A stretch of DNA of 6,303 nucleotides from Dehalococcoidia bacterium. GTDB taxonomy: Bacteria > Chloroflexota > Dehalococcoidia > GIF9 > AB-539-J10. Below the pieces are notes generated by a model that was not told where the DNA came from, made no database searches, and worked only from the letters and a program-made list of their open reading frames with translations. Position 1 is the stretch's first letter; each line of letters opens with the position of its first letter. The stretch lies in contig JAGMDB010000116.1 in assembly GCA_023128875.1 (NCBI GenBank), positions 1 through 6,303 on the forward strand, read 5' to 3'. The translations under genes and the position numbers were made by a program. Shown here in pieces: positions 1-6,303 of this stretch.

Positions 1-1494
<1,494 letters not shown>

Positions 1495-1496
1495 AT

Positions 1497-2099
1497 CTAT
1501 CTCTTTTCCACACCAGTGATATACCAATCTTCGGGTGAGTCGTATTGAGTATCAACTATCAGGTGGACAATATTAAGGTTCGGATTTAACCGCTTCAGTT
1601 CATCCACATCCACCTTTTCGAATTTCTTTTTATTGTTGAGGTAGGCCTGTTCAGTCAGGGCGTTTGATTCATAATTCTCTTTAGTCCGTCTTAATATCCG
1701 TGCGATGGCTGCCTGTTGCGAGCAGTGGGTTTGAAGAATGACGAACGTCTTATTGTGGCTGGCTGCTATTGCAGCGGCACGCGTTCTCAATGACTGCGTG
1801 ACGAAGGTTGCATCCAATATCACACTCTCGCCCTTTCTAAGGCTTTCATCTGCCTGTCTGAACATCTCATCATAGATCATCATCCGTTTATCCATGCTTG
1901 AGGCGACTTTTTCATCGAATATGTCCTCATCTTTAAGTAATTCCCTCCTAATTAAATCGGTTCGAAGGATAGGATAGCCTTTAATTTTCGAAACCTCCTC
2001 ACTGGTCTCAGTCTTCCAGGTACCGGGGAGGCCACAGGTAATAAGCAAAACGCCAGGCTCCAGTTCGGCTTCTATGAATTTTGCAAATGGCTCTCGCAA
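1497..2099 (-). CDS. P-loop kinase of the COG0645 / AAA_33 type with unusual Walker A
   Basis: 200-residue predicted small-molecule or nucleotide kinase of the zeta-toxin/polynucleotide-kinase-like P-loop group. The Walker A is GLPGTWKT (23-30), with Trp28 in place of the last Gly of GxxxxGK[ST]. RTDLIR (46-51) fits the substrate-binding aspartate region, ILDATF (94-99) fits the Walker-B-like strand, and RRTKENYESN fits the lid arginine region. In many bacteria this domain is the C-terminal half of a protein whose N-terminal half is the COG2187 kinase-like domain, here encoded by the gene immediately upstream. The start is TTG at 2099. An in-frame TAA lies at 2112-2114, AAGGAAG sits 7 bases upstream, and the first internal Met is residue 69, beyond the P-loop, so no ATG start is possible. 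It ends two bases before the PHP gene. The substrate is unknown. A toxin role is unlikely, since nothing resembling an antitoxin is adjacent. Confidence 0.85.
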   Translation of the reverse strand: MREPFAKFIEAELEPGVLLITCGLPGTWKTETSEEVSKIKGYPILRTDLIRRELLKDEDIFDEKVASSMDKRMMIYDEMFRQADESLRKGESVILDATFVTQSLRTRAAAIAASHNKTFVILQTHCSQQAAIARILRRTKENYESNALTEQAYLNNKKKFEKVDVDELKRLNPNLNIVHLIVDTQYDSPEDWYITGVEKR

Positions 2100-2106
2100 A
2101 TTATCG

Positions 2107-2113
2107 CTTCCTT
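2107..2113 (-). promoter_or_regulatory. Shine-Dalgarno site fixing the TTG start of the P-loop kinase
   Basis: The minus strand reads AAGGAAG here, 7 bases before the TTG at 2099. The only in-frame alternative upstream is closed by a TAA at 2114-2112, so the site decides the start codon. Confidence 0.7.
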
Positions 2114-2142
2114 ATTTGTGTCAATTTTGCCTAACATCCATA

Positions 2143-2165
2143 TAGGCGAACTCAGAGTTCGCCTA
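2143..2165. repeat. Perfect 10-bp inverted repeat with 3-base loop between the two kinase genes
   Basis: TAGGCGAACT (2143-2152), loop CAG, then AGTTCGCCTA (2156-2165). In RNA from the minus strand this forms a stable 10-bp hairpin in the 95-base spacer between the COG2187-like and COG0645-like genes. It is followed by TATATGGATG rather than a U-run, so it does not look like an intrinsic terminator for these genes. An 8-base direct repeat, attttgcc on the plus strand, flanks it at 2124-2131 and 2175-2182. It could be an mRNA-stabilising or processing hairpin, a protein-binding palindrome, or a scar of a small inserted element. Confidence 0.75.
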
Positions 2166-2194
2166 ATCCGATTTATTTTGCCCTATTCTATATT

Positions 2195-3223
2195 TCATAT
2201 ATATGACTCGGCAAGCTGGAAATACCTCTTAGCGTTTTCCAGAGCCTTCGCCTTCTCATCATCCGAAATAAGGCGGTCGTCCAGCTTAAAGCTCTCTACT
2301 TTACCCCTGACGTAAGCTCGATAGCACTTGTAAAAGTCGAGCAACTTCAACAGCTCCTTATCATGGATTAGCTCCACATAAGTGTTTACAAAGTGCCGCG
2401 AAAGGTCAGCCCGCTGATAACGGTCTAGGTCCATAGCCAGAAAGGCAACCTCTGAAGCCACATCACAATATCGGAACCTATCGTTGAATTCAATGCAATC
2501 GTAAATGCAAATATCGTCAACGAAGCAAATATGAGCGGCGTGAAGGTCACCATGGCAATCCCTTATTTTACCCTCTCGCACTCGCTTGTGAAATAGGGAG
2601 CTGTTGTAGCGAATAAAATCGCAGGTGTAGCTTTTGATCCGATTATACGCCGCTGGGGGGATAGAAATGCCAATATACTTCTCAGTTTGAACGAAATTCT
2701 CATCGCAGTTTTGGCGAATAGCGCTCAGCCTACCGAAGGCAGCAATTTCCGGATTTGTGGTGGTTTTTTGGTGGAAGTTGGCCAATTTATCTGCTACCTT
2801 ACTTACCATCTGTTGGTTTACCTGGCCATTGAGCAAAAGCGCATCCATCATGCGATTCTGCGGTAACTGCCTCATTTTGACAGCATACTCTATTATACTG
2901 CCCTCTCCCTCAATATGAATTTCGCCTTTCTCTTCGGTAATGGCTACCACACCGAGGTAAGCACCAGGGCAGAGACGGCCGTTCAGTTCTACCTCTTGAT
3001 GGCAAAAGAAGCGACGTTTCTCCAGGGTGGTGTAATCCAAATAACCTAAATTGACTGGCTTTTTCACCTTATACACATATTCGCCAGTGAGAAAAAGAAA
3101 GGACATCTGTGTTTGCACTAACTCTATCTCTTGCGGTTCATGCGGATAAGCCTGGGGCTTAAGCAGTGCTTCAACAACAGGTGGCAGTTTGTTTCTGGCT
3201 AAATTCTTAGTTTTGGGCAACAT
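2195..3223 (-). CDS. COG2187-type aminoglycoside-phosphotransferase-like kinase domain protein
   Basis: 342-residue protein with a protein-kinase/APH fold, matching the N-terminal half of the two-domain proteins annotated as COG2187 plus COG0645. Landmarks are AYPHEPQEIELVQTQMSFLF (25-44), VYKVKKPVNLGYLDYTTLEK (50-69) with the ATP-site lysines, EVELN (77-81), EYAVKMRQLP (112-121), the catalytic CHGDLHAAHIC loop (223-233; His224, Asp226) and IYDCIEFNDRFRYCDVASEVAFLAMDLD (240-267; Asp242 as metal ligand). His231 occupies the Asn position of a classical Brenner motif. I recall His at this place in other COG2187 members, so I do not read it as loss of activity. Residues 1-25 overlap the coding end of the archaemetzincin gene by 25 bases and no clear SD is seen, suggesting translational coupling. 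The partner kinase domain is the next gene downstream. The substrate is unknown, and drug resistance should not be inferred from the family name. Confidence 0.88.
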   Translation of the reverse strand: MLPKTKNLARNKLPPVVEALLKPQAYPHEPQEIELVQTQMSFLFLTGEYVYKVKKPVNLGYLDYTTLEKRRFFCHQEVELNGRLCPGAYLGVVAITEEKGEIHIEGEGSIIEYAVKMRQLPQNRMMDALLLNGQVNQQMVSKVADKLANFHQKTTTNPEIAAFGRLSAIRQNCDENFVQTEKYIGISIPPAAYNRIKSYTCDFIRYNSSLFHKRVREGKIRDCHGDLHAAHICFVDDICIYDCIEFNDRFRYCDVASEVAFLAMDLDRYQRADLSRHFVNTYVELIHDKELLKLLDFYKCYRAYVRGKVESFKLDDRLISDDEKAKALENAKRYFQLAESYI

Positions 3224-3720
3224 TTATCGCAGAAACCAGTCTCTTTCCAGTCGGTGTCTGCCAGACTATTAGAGAAGTGCATGACACATTTCATATTGGA
3301 GCAGTGCTCCAGACCAAAGGTGTGTCCCAGTTCATGCACTATCTCCTTAGTGGCTCTTGCCATAAATAACTTCTCATCAGATGGCAAGCCATAAAATTCC
3401 TGTCTTAATCGATATAGGGATACGATTGCTGTGTCAGAGACAATGTCAGCTTCACCAAAGATGAAATTAAGTCTCAGAGTGTAAAGGTCAACATCAGCTA
3501 TGCCCACAACCCTTTCATCTCTCTCCCTGGGTAGGGCGCTTAAAGAGGCTAGCAAACTTGAGGAAAGATATTGCTTTCTTTCAATGTTATAGGCGTGAGC
3601 TAAATAGCTGAAGCCTGTTTTTGTTTCTACCGGGCAGTGGAAAATGGGTTTTATCCTCTCCGCCAGTTCCTTAGTTACTCCATTATCCGTATTGCCCAAT
3701 GGCCTAAGCGTGATTTTCAT
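3199..3720 (-). CDS. amzA: Archaemetzincin family zinc metalloprotease
   Basis: 173-residue predicted aminopeptidase-like zinc protease of the archaemetzincin family (peptidase M54), probably cytosolic because no signal peptide is visible. The signature is HELGHTFGLEHC (129-140; His129, Glu130, His133, His139) followed by Cys140, Cys145, Met147 and the CDKC pair (Cys164, Cys167). This is the HEXXHXXGXXHC-X4-C-X-M plus CXXC pattern, with the second structural zinc held by four cysteines. ERKQYLSSSLL (47-57) and VVGIADVDLYTLRLNFIFGEAD (71-92) also match the family core. The length is normal for prokaryotic members. The ATG at 3720 overlaps the end of the THEP1 gene by 17 bases, and the gene's own end overlaps the next start by 25 bases, so all three should be translated together. 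The family is widespread in archaea and patchy in bacteria, which hints at transfer. Physiological substrates are unknown. Confidence 0.95.
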   Translation of the reverse strand: MKITLRPLGNTDNGVTKELAERIKPIFHCPVETKTGFSYLAHAYNIERKQYLSSSLLASLSALPRERDERVVGIADVDLYTLRLNFIFGEADIVSDTAIVSLYRLRQEFYGLPSDEKLFMARATKEIVHELGHTFGLEHCSNMKCVMHFSNSLADTDWKETGFCDKCCPKLRI

Positions 3721-4240
3721 CGGAAGTTGTCCCCAGCCAGTTCAAGATTTCCTTCAGCACCTGGTTACGGTTACCGCTGATTACCAGTAGCACTTTAACT
3801 TCAGGGTGGCGTTTGACTTCATCAGCAAGGGGGTGGGAGCTAAGCATAATGGTACCCAGAACCCTTTTACCGTTATTTATCGCCCGCAGCATGGCCTCTC
3901 TGAACTGTGGTGACAAAAGCTCCATCTTGCCAATCTCGTCTATAACCACCAAATCACATTCCTGTAATGCTTGATGAATAGCAGAAACGCCAATTCTGTT
4001 CAAGCTCTCAACATCAATTCTGTATTTGCTTACCTGATAAGGGCTGGAGATATTAATATGCGCCAGTATGGCCTCTCGCCCATCAAGGCTGATTATTCTA
4101 AATCCTTGCCTTCGCCTGCCAACTCGTATTTCTTCGGTATAAAAGCCGCCAGCCTTAATTTTTGCCCTGGCAATAGCTTCCTTAATAATGGCAGTTTTGC
4201 CTGTGCCTGGCTTGCCAGTTAGAAGGAGAACTCTCTTCAT
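3704..4240 (-). CDS. THEP1-type nucleoside-triphosphatase (COG1618)
   Basis: 178-residue cytosolic P-loop NTPase of the THEP1 family, which hydrolyses ATP, GTP and other NTPs slowly in vitro and has an unsettled cellular role. Seen here are Walker A GKPGTGKT (9-16), the family hallmark GGFYTEEIR (31-39), and Walker B LVVIDEIGKMEL (97-108; Asp101, Glu102), followed by the usual SPQFREAML helix. The length matches the family. The ATG at 4240 places the P-loop at the expected N-terminus. There is no clear SD; its ATG overlaps, as TAATG, a TAA that would end a frame-corrected version of the small basic ORF just upstream, so coupling is likely. The 3' end overlaps amzA by 17 bases, a tight link to the metalloprotease. 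Adenylate-kinase-like activity is an alternative, but the GGFYT motif argues for THEP1. Confidence 0.93.
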   Translation of the reverse strand: MKRVLLLTGKPGTGKTAIIKEAIARAKIKAGGFYTEEIRVGRRRQGFRIISLDGREAILAHINISSPYQVSKYRIDVESLNRIGVSAIHQALQECDLVVIDEIGKMELLSPQFREAMLRAINNGKRVLGTIMLSSHPLADEVKRHPEVKVLLVISGNRNQVLKEILNWLGTTSDENHA

Positions 4241-4258
4241 TATTCTTTGGCCAGCGCC

Positions 4259-4336
4259 TCAGTTTTTCTTTTTTCCCTCAAGCTTTTTCCGAGGCCAGCG
4301 ATGTTTCAGTGCAACTATCTTTTTCTTCCTGTTCAT
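4259..4336 (-). CDS. Tiny Lys/Arg-rich ORF, possibly frameshifted
   Basis: 25-residue ORF beginning MNRKKKIVALKHRWPRKK, strongly basic, and fed by AAGGTGAG directly before its ATG. I do not recognise a named family; it resembles the many short basic hypothetical proteins of bacteria. As written it stops at a TGA (4261-4259) just after the runs A6 (4274-4269) and A5 (4267-4263). Skipping one A would continue the reading as GKRKTEALAKE and end at a TAA (4242-4240) that overlaps the THEP1 ATG as TAATG. That junction is typical of operons, so the real product is probably about 31 residues. A sequencing or assembly indel, a natural mutation or slippage on the A-run are all possible. A chance ORF cannot be excluded. 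Confidence 0.45.
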   Translation of the reverse strand: MNRKKKIVALKHRWPRKKLEGKKKN

Positions 4337-4344
4337 CTCACCTT
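4337..4344 (-). promoter_or_regulatory. Shine-Dalgarno-like site of the tiny basic ORF
   Basis: AAGGTGAG on the minus strand abuts the ATG at 4336. GG is followed by four bases before the start, a short but usable spacing. It is the main evidence that this micro-ORF is translated. Confidence 0.45.
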
Positions 4345-4367
4345 ATTATAGGCAGAAACAAATTTGC

Positions 4368-5414
4368 TTATATAGTATATCGCCCTCTTAAATCGGCAGA
4401 AAGTCCAGCTACTAGTTCCAGAGCCTGGCGCGCTGCTTCATATGGTAGGCCTGCCAGTCCACAGGAAGGGGTTAGCAGGCTTTGCCTTAAAATCTGCTTA
4501 AAACTGACGCCATTTCTAGTAAAAGGAGCCACAGCTTCTCCTAAACGGTCGCGCAGACTGGACACAGATTCCTTAACTAGAGACTCTTCGTTGTTGGGAA
4601 CTATTCCCCAGGCAATGTTACCTCCACGGCCAAAGAAACTTTTCACTTCATCAGAATAACGGGCCAAAGATGAAGCATAATTATATGCATCGAAGCTAAG
4701 AACATCAATTGTGGTATTCAAAGGAAGCGACCAATTAGTACTGCCACAGCAATGCATCCCTTTCAATCCCTCGATTCCCTTGAAGACCTCCTCCAGTAAA
4801 GCAGTCACCCTTTCTGTGGGGATGGATACTTTTTCCTGGGGAAGGTAAAGGTAGGTTGAGCTGAGGAATACCAGAGATGGCTCATCCACAAAAATAATGG
4901 GGTAGCGTGATATTTTCCTTAGAGCGTTTTCTTGCCACATAGCTTTTAACTTTAAAAATTTGGCCATGGCTTCAGCCAAAGCCTCATCGCAGAGGGCAGA
5001 TCTGCCATCCCCATCAGTAACTGCAAATCCCCAGGTAATGGGGCCTGTGATTTGCCCTTTGACTATCTCCATCTTTTTTATCTTTGGCATAAAGGCGTGA
5101 AGTCCAGCGGCATATTCAGCAGAAACGCCATATTTGTCAGAGTTGTTCTGTTCACAATCAATGTAGATTTGTTTCAACTCAGCCTCGAAATTTGCTGATG
5201 GCTCGATATGGATTTTGCCTTCATCTACAACGGCACCGGGGAAGCCCTCGCTGAACTGAACATTCATGCTTTCCCTGGAGGAGCGCGTTGGCAGTTGAGG
5301 CCAGGCAGGGATGGAAGGAAGGTGCTTCATAACAATTGAGCAAGCTTCCTCCGGGTCGCTGTGGGGCATGCTGCCAATGGCTGTGGGCAAGCAGCCAAAC
5401 TCAAACTCTGCCAC
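4368..5414 (-). CDS. MetE-catalytic-domain-like methyltransferase, probable folate-independent methionine synthase
   Basis: 348-residue single-domain (beta/alpha)8 protein of the UROD/MetE-like superfamily. It lacks the N-terminal barrel of full MetE (about 750 aa). Such core enzymes (MesA-MesD; core-MetE of Dehalococcoides) methylate homocysteine with a methyl group from a corrinoid protein or methylcobalamin rather than from methyl-tetrahydrofolate. Seen here are TAIGSMPHSDPEEA (11-24), GQITGPITWG (120-129), FVDEPSL (175-181), the zinc-site HCC (His221, Cys223), FDAYNY with Asp242 roughly where MetE has its Glu ligand, and TPSCGLAG with Cys318. The start is GTG at 5414, with AGG-containing TTTAGGTAAG upstream and an in-frame TGA at 5447-5445, so no alternative ATG exists. 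Its position between mtnP and ahcY supports a methionine-cycle role. I cannot assign it to one Mes subfamily. Corrinoid methyltransferase or UROD-like alternatives remain, but the HxC and C pattern favours homocysteine activation. Confidence 0.83.
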   Translation of the reverse strand: MAEFEFGCLPTAIGSMPHSDPEEACSIVMKHLPSIPAWPQLPTRSSRESMNVQFSEGFPGAVVDEGKIHIEPSANFEAELKQIYIDCEQNNSDKYGVSAEYAAGLHAFMPKIKKMEIVKGQITGPITWGFAVTDGDGRSALCDEALAEAMAKFLKLKAMWQENALRKISRYPIIFVDEPSLVFLSSTYLYLPQEKVSIPTERVTALLEEVFKGIEGLKGMHCCGSTNWSLPLNTTIDVLSFDAYNYASSLARYSDEVKSFFGRGGNIAWGIVPNNEESLVKESVSSLRDRLGEAVAPFTRNGVSFKQILRQSLLTPSCGLAGLPYEAARQALELVAGLSADLRGRYTI

Positions 5415-5444
5415 TTTTTGCTTACCTAAAGGTTCTATAGGAAT

Positions 5445-5645
5445 TCACCCACGCCGTATAGCATGGATGTGCATGCCAATGCTGGCAACAAGGAATACCG
5501 CTCCTGCCACCAAGGGGTGTATCGCATAGTGCCAGGATAGAGATACAAGCCACGCTATCCCCAATCCAGCAAAAACATGGGCAACTGCGTTGAAATTGAC
5601 ATGCTCAGCAAAATATAAAGATCCTCTAGCCCTATGGTCTCTCAA
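5445..5645 (-). CDS. Small two-helix, His-rich membrane protein of unknown function
   Basis: 66-residue protein I do not recognise. After a polar, charged start (MRDHRARGSLYFAEH) come two hydrophobic segments, about 18-38 and 44-62, each long enough to cross the membrane, joined by the short turn HYAIHP. It ends in HIHAIRRG, so both termini are probably cytoplasmic by the positive-inside rule. It has seven histidines (4, 15, 23, 39, 43, 59, 61), with His23 inside helix 1 and His59/His61 at the end of helix 2, which could bind metal or haem (inference only). Translation from TTG at 5645 is supported by AAAGGAGGT seven bases upstream. The gene lies 15 bases after mtnP and 30 before the methyltransferase, so it is co-transcribed. 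It could be a subunit or anchor for a membrane complex, or a transport accessory. Confidence 0.75.
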   Translation of the reverse strand: MRDHRARGSLYFAEHVNFNAVAHVFAGLGIAWLVSLSWHYAIHPLVAGAVFLVASIGMHIHAIRRG

Positions 5646-5651
5646 TTGCGT

Positions 5652-5660
5652 ACCTCCTTT
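5652..5660 (-). promoter_or_regulatory. Strong Shine-Dalgarno site for the TTG-started membrane protein
   Basis: AAAGGAGGT on the minus strand, seven bases before TTG at 5645 and immediately after the mtnP stop at 5663-5661. It is the best SD in the window and decides the non-ATG start. Confidence 0.85.
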
Positions 5661-6303
5661 TTATTTACTCAGGTGTTTTCCAATAAGAAGTTCTAAGTCT
5701 CGCTTTATCCTCTCCGGAATATATTGCGGTGAAGTGACGATAGCATCTTTAAGGGCGGCGGCACAAGCACAATCTCGTAGTTGTGGCATAGAGGGAATAG
5801 TTAGCCCCAGTATTTTCTTAGCCATATCAACGCCCTTTTGCAGATTAGCCAGAATCATTTCCGCGGTTACTGGTTCGTGGCTCAAATGCCAGCAATCATA
5901 GTCGGTGACAATTGCCAGTATGGCATAGCACATTTCGGCTTCCCTTGCCAGTTTAGCTTCGGGCAAAGCTGTCATTCCCACAATATCAGCACCCCAGGAG
6001 CGATAAAGCTGCGATTCAGCCTTGGTGGAAAACTGTGGTCCCTCTATAGCTAAGTAAGTGCCGCCTTTGTGCACCTTAGCTCCTGCTGTGGTGGCTGCCT
6101 TGAATAAAGTTTGACTTAATACCGGACAGAAAGGCTCAGCAAAAGCAACGTGAGCCACGATGCCATCGCTGAAGAAAGTGCTATCTCTCCCTCTGGTGCG
6201 GTCGATGAATTGGTCAGGGATGACTAAATCCAGCGGTTTTATTTCCTCCCTGAGGCTGCCCACAGCACTCACGGAGATAATCCTTTCCACCCCCAGAGAT
6301 TTC
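5661..6303 (-). CDS. mtnP: 5'-methylthioadenosine phosphorylase, C-terminal part (cut by window edge)
   Basis: Cytosolic purine nucleoside phosphorylase-family enzyme that converts 5'-methylthioadenosine and phosphate into adenine and 5-methylthioribose-1-phosphate, clearing the by-product of SAM-dependent polyamine and related reactions. The frame is open to the window edge, and the first 213 visible residues start KSLGVERIISVSAVGSLREE, an internal family sequence, so the true start lies beyond 6303; the GTG at 6290 is an internal Val. Diagnostic blocks are DLVIPDQFIDRTRG, AIEGPQFSTKAES (visible 85-97), VGMTALPEAKLAREAEMCYA (108-127) and TDYDCW (133-138), with the catalytic Asp region. The GMT block and the DYDCW aspartate favour MTAP over inosine/guanosine phosphorylases, although some relatives act on methylthioinosine. 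The family is about 260-290 aa, so roughly 50-75 residues are missing. It is first in the visible operon, and its stop is followed directly by the SD of the small membrane protein. Confidence 0.96.
   Translation of the reverse strand, partial: KSLGVERIISVSAVGSLREEIKPLDLVIPDQFIDRTRGRDSTFFSDGIVAHVAFAEPFCPVLSQTLFKAATTAGAKVHKGGTYLAIEGPQFSTKAESQLYRSWGADIVGMTALPEAKLAREAEMCYAILAIVTDYDCWHLSHEPVTAEMILANLQKGVDMAKKILGLTIPSMPQLRDCACAAALKDAIVTSPQYIPERIKRDLELLIGKHLSK

Noticed and set aside
1497..2099. Zeta-type toxin of a toxin-antitoxin pair
   Set aside because: The P-loop group is related, but neighbours are metabolic or kinase-like, no small antitoxin ORF precedes it, and the COG2187 partner explains the gene better.
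2119..2124. TTGACA on the minus strand before the P-loop kinase
   Set aside because: The only -10-like partner, GATAAT at 2105-2100, is 13 bases away and touches the start codon, so it is not a workable promoter for this gene.
2143..2165. Palindrome as an intrinsic terminator
   Set aside because: In the direction of the genes the stem is followed by TATATGGATG, not a T-run. On the plus strand the trailing sequence is only mildly T-rich and no plus-strand gene needs it.
2672..2674. His231 in the Brenner loop as a catalytic defect
   Set aside because: The codon lies in an otherwise intact CHGDLH loop with Asp242 downstream, and I recall His at this position in other COG2187 proteins, so it is likely a family trait. 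The given position is approximate; the codon itself lies near 2531-2533.
2195..3223. Aminoglycoside resistance gene
   Set aside because: The kinase fold resembles APH enzymes, but the sequence landmarks fit the COG2187 family that normally accompanies COG0645; nothing indicates drug modification.
4345..4350. Perfect TATAAT on the minus strand before the tiny basic ORF
   Set aside because: No -35-like hexamer is found 16-18 bases upstream (ATATAA/TATAAG), and a start from it would leave almost no leader and remove the AAGGTGAG site.
4309..4659. Plus-strand open frames, such as this one and others at 325-558, 1165-1398, 5590-5901 and 5838-6053
   Set aside because: Each lies opposite a well-supported minus-strand gene, shows no domain or plausible protein character, and has no RBS worth noting.

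Overview
All recognisable genes in this 6.3 kb window lie on the minus strand, so transcription runs from the high coordinates to the low ones. They are packed tightly: two pairs overlap, one possible pair meets at TAATG, and the longest spacer between recognisable proteins is the 127 bases at 4241-4367. They are probably one operon or two consecutive ones, and the window cuts both ends. I see no tRNA, rRNA, CRISPR array, insertion sequence or convincing promoter. The TTG and GTG starts with bacterial-type Shine-Dalgarno (SD) sites, the folate-independent type of methionine synthase, and archaeal-flavoured families (archaemetzincin, THEP1 NTPase) together suggest an anaerobic bacterium. A Dehalococcoidia-like member of Chloroflexota is my best guess. 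This is a low-to-moderate confidence inference from gene content, not a measurement.

Layout in transcription order. 6303-5661 is the C-terminal 213 residues of 5'-methylthioadenosine phosphorylase (mtnP). 5645-5445 is a 66-residue, His-rich, two-helix membrane protein with a TTG start and a near-ideal SD site. 5414-4368 is a short (348 aa) MetE-catalytic-domain-like methyltransferase, probably a folate-independent methionine synthase. 4336-4259 is a very small Lys/Arg-rich ORF that looks frameshifted and, if repaired, would join the next gene as TAATG. 4240-3704 is a THEP1-type nucleoside-triphosphatase, overlapped by an archaemetzincin protease (3720-3199). That is overlapped in turn by an aminoglycoside-phosphotransferase-like kinase domain (3223-2195). 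A 95-base spacer with a perfect 10-bp palindrome follows. Then come a P-loop kinase with a TTG start and an odd Walker A (2099-1497), a PHP phosphoesterase (1494-634) and the N-terminal 188 residues of S-adenosylhomocysteine hydrolase (566-1).

The two ends and the 348-aa methyltransferase form a coherent SAM-recycling set: methylthioadenosine salvage, homocysteine methylation, and S-adenosylhomocysteine hydrolysis back to homocysteine. Between them sits an uncharacterised module of one NTPase, one metalloprotease, two kinase-like proteins usually met as a single fused polypeptide, and one phosphoesterase. Its substrate cannot be read from the sequence. The most interesting points are this module, the kinase fusion encoded as two genes, the Trp in the Walker A loop, the frameshifted basic micro-ORF, and the small membrane protein placed inside a methionine-cycle operon.
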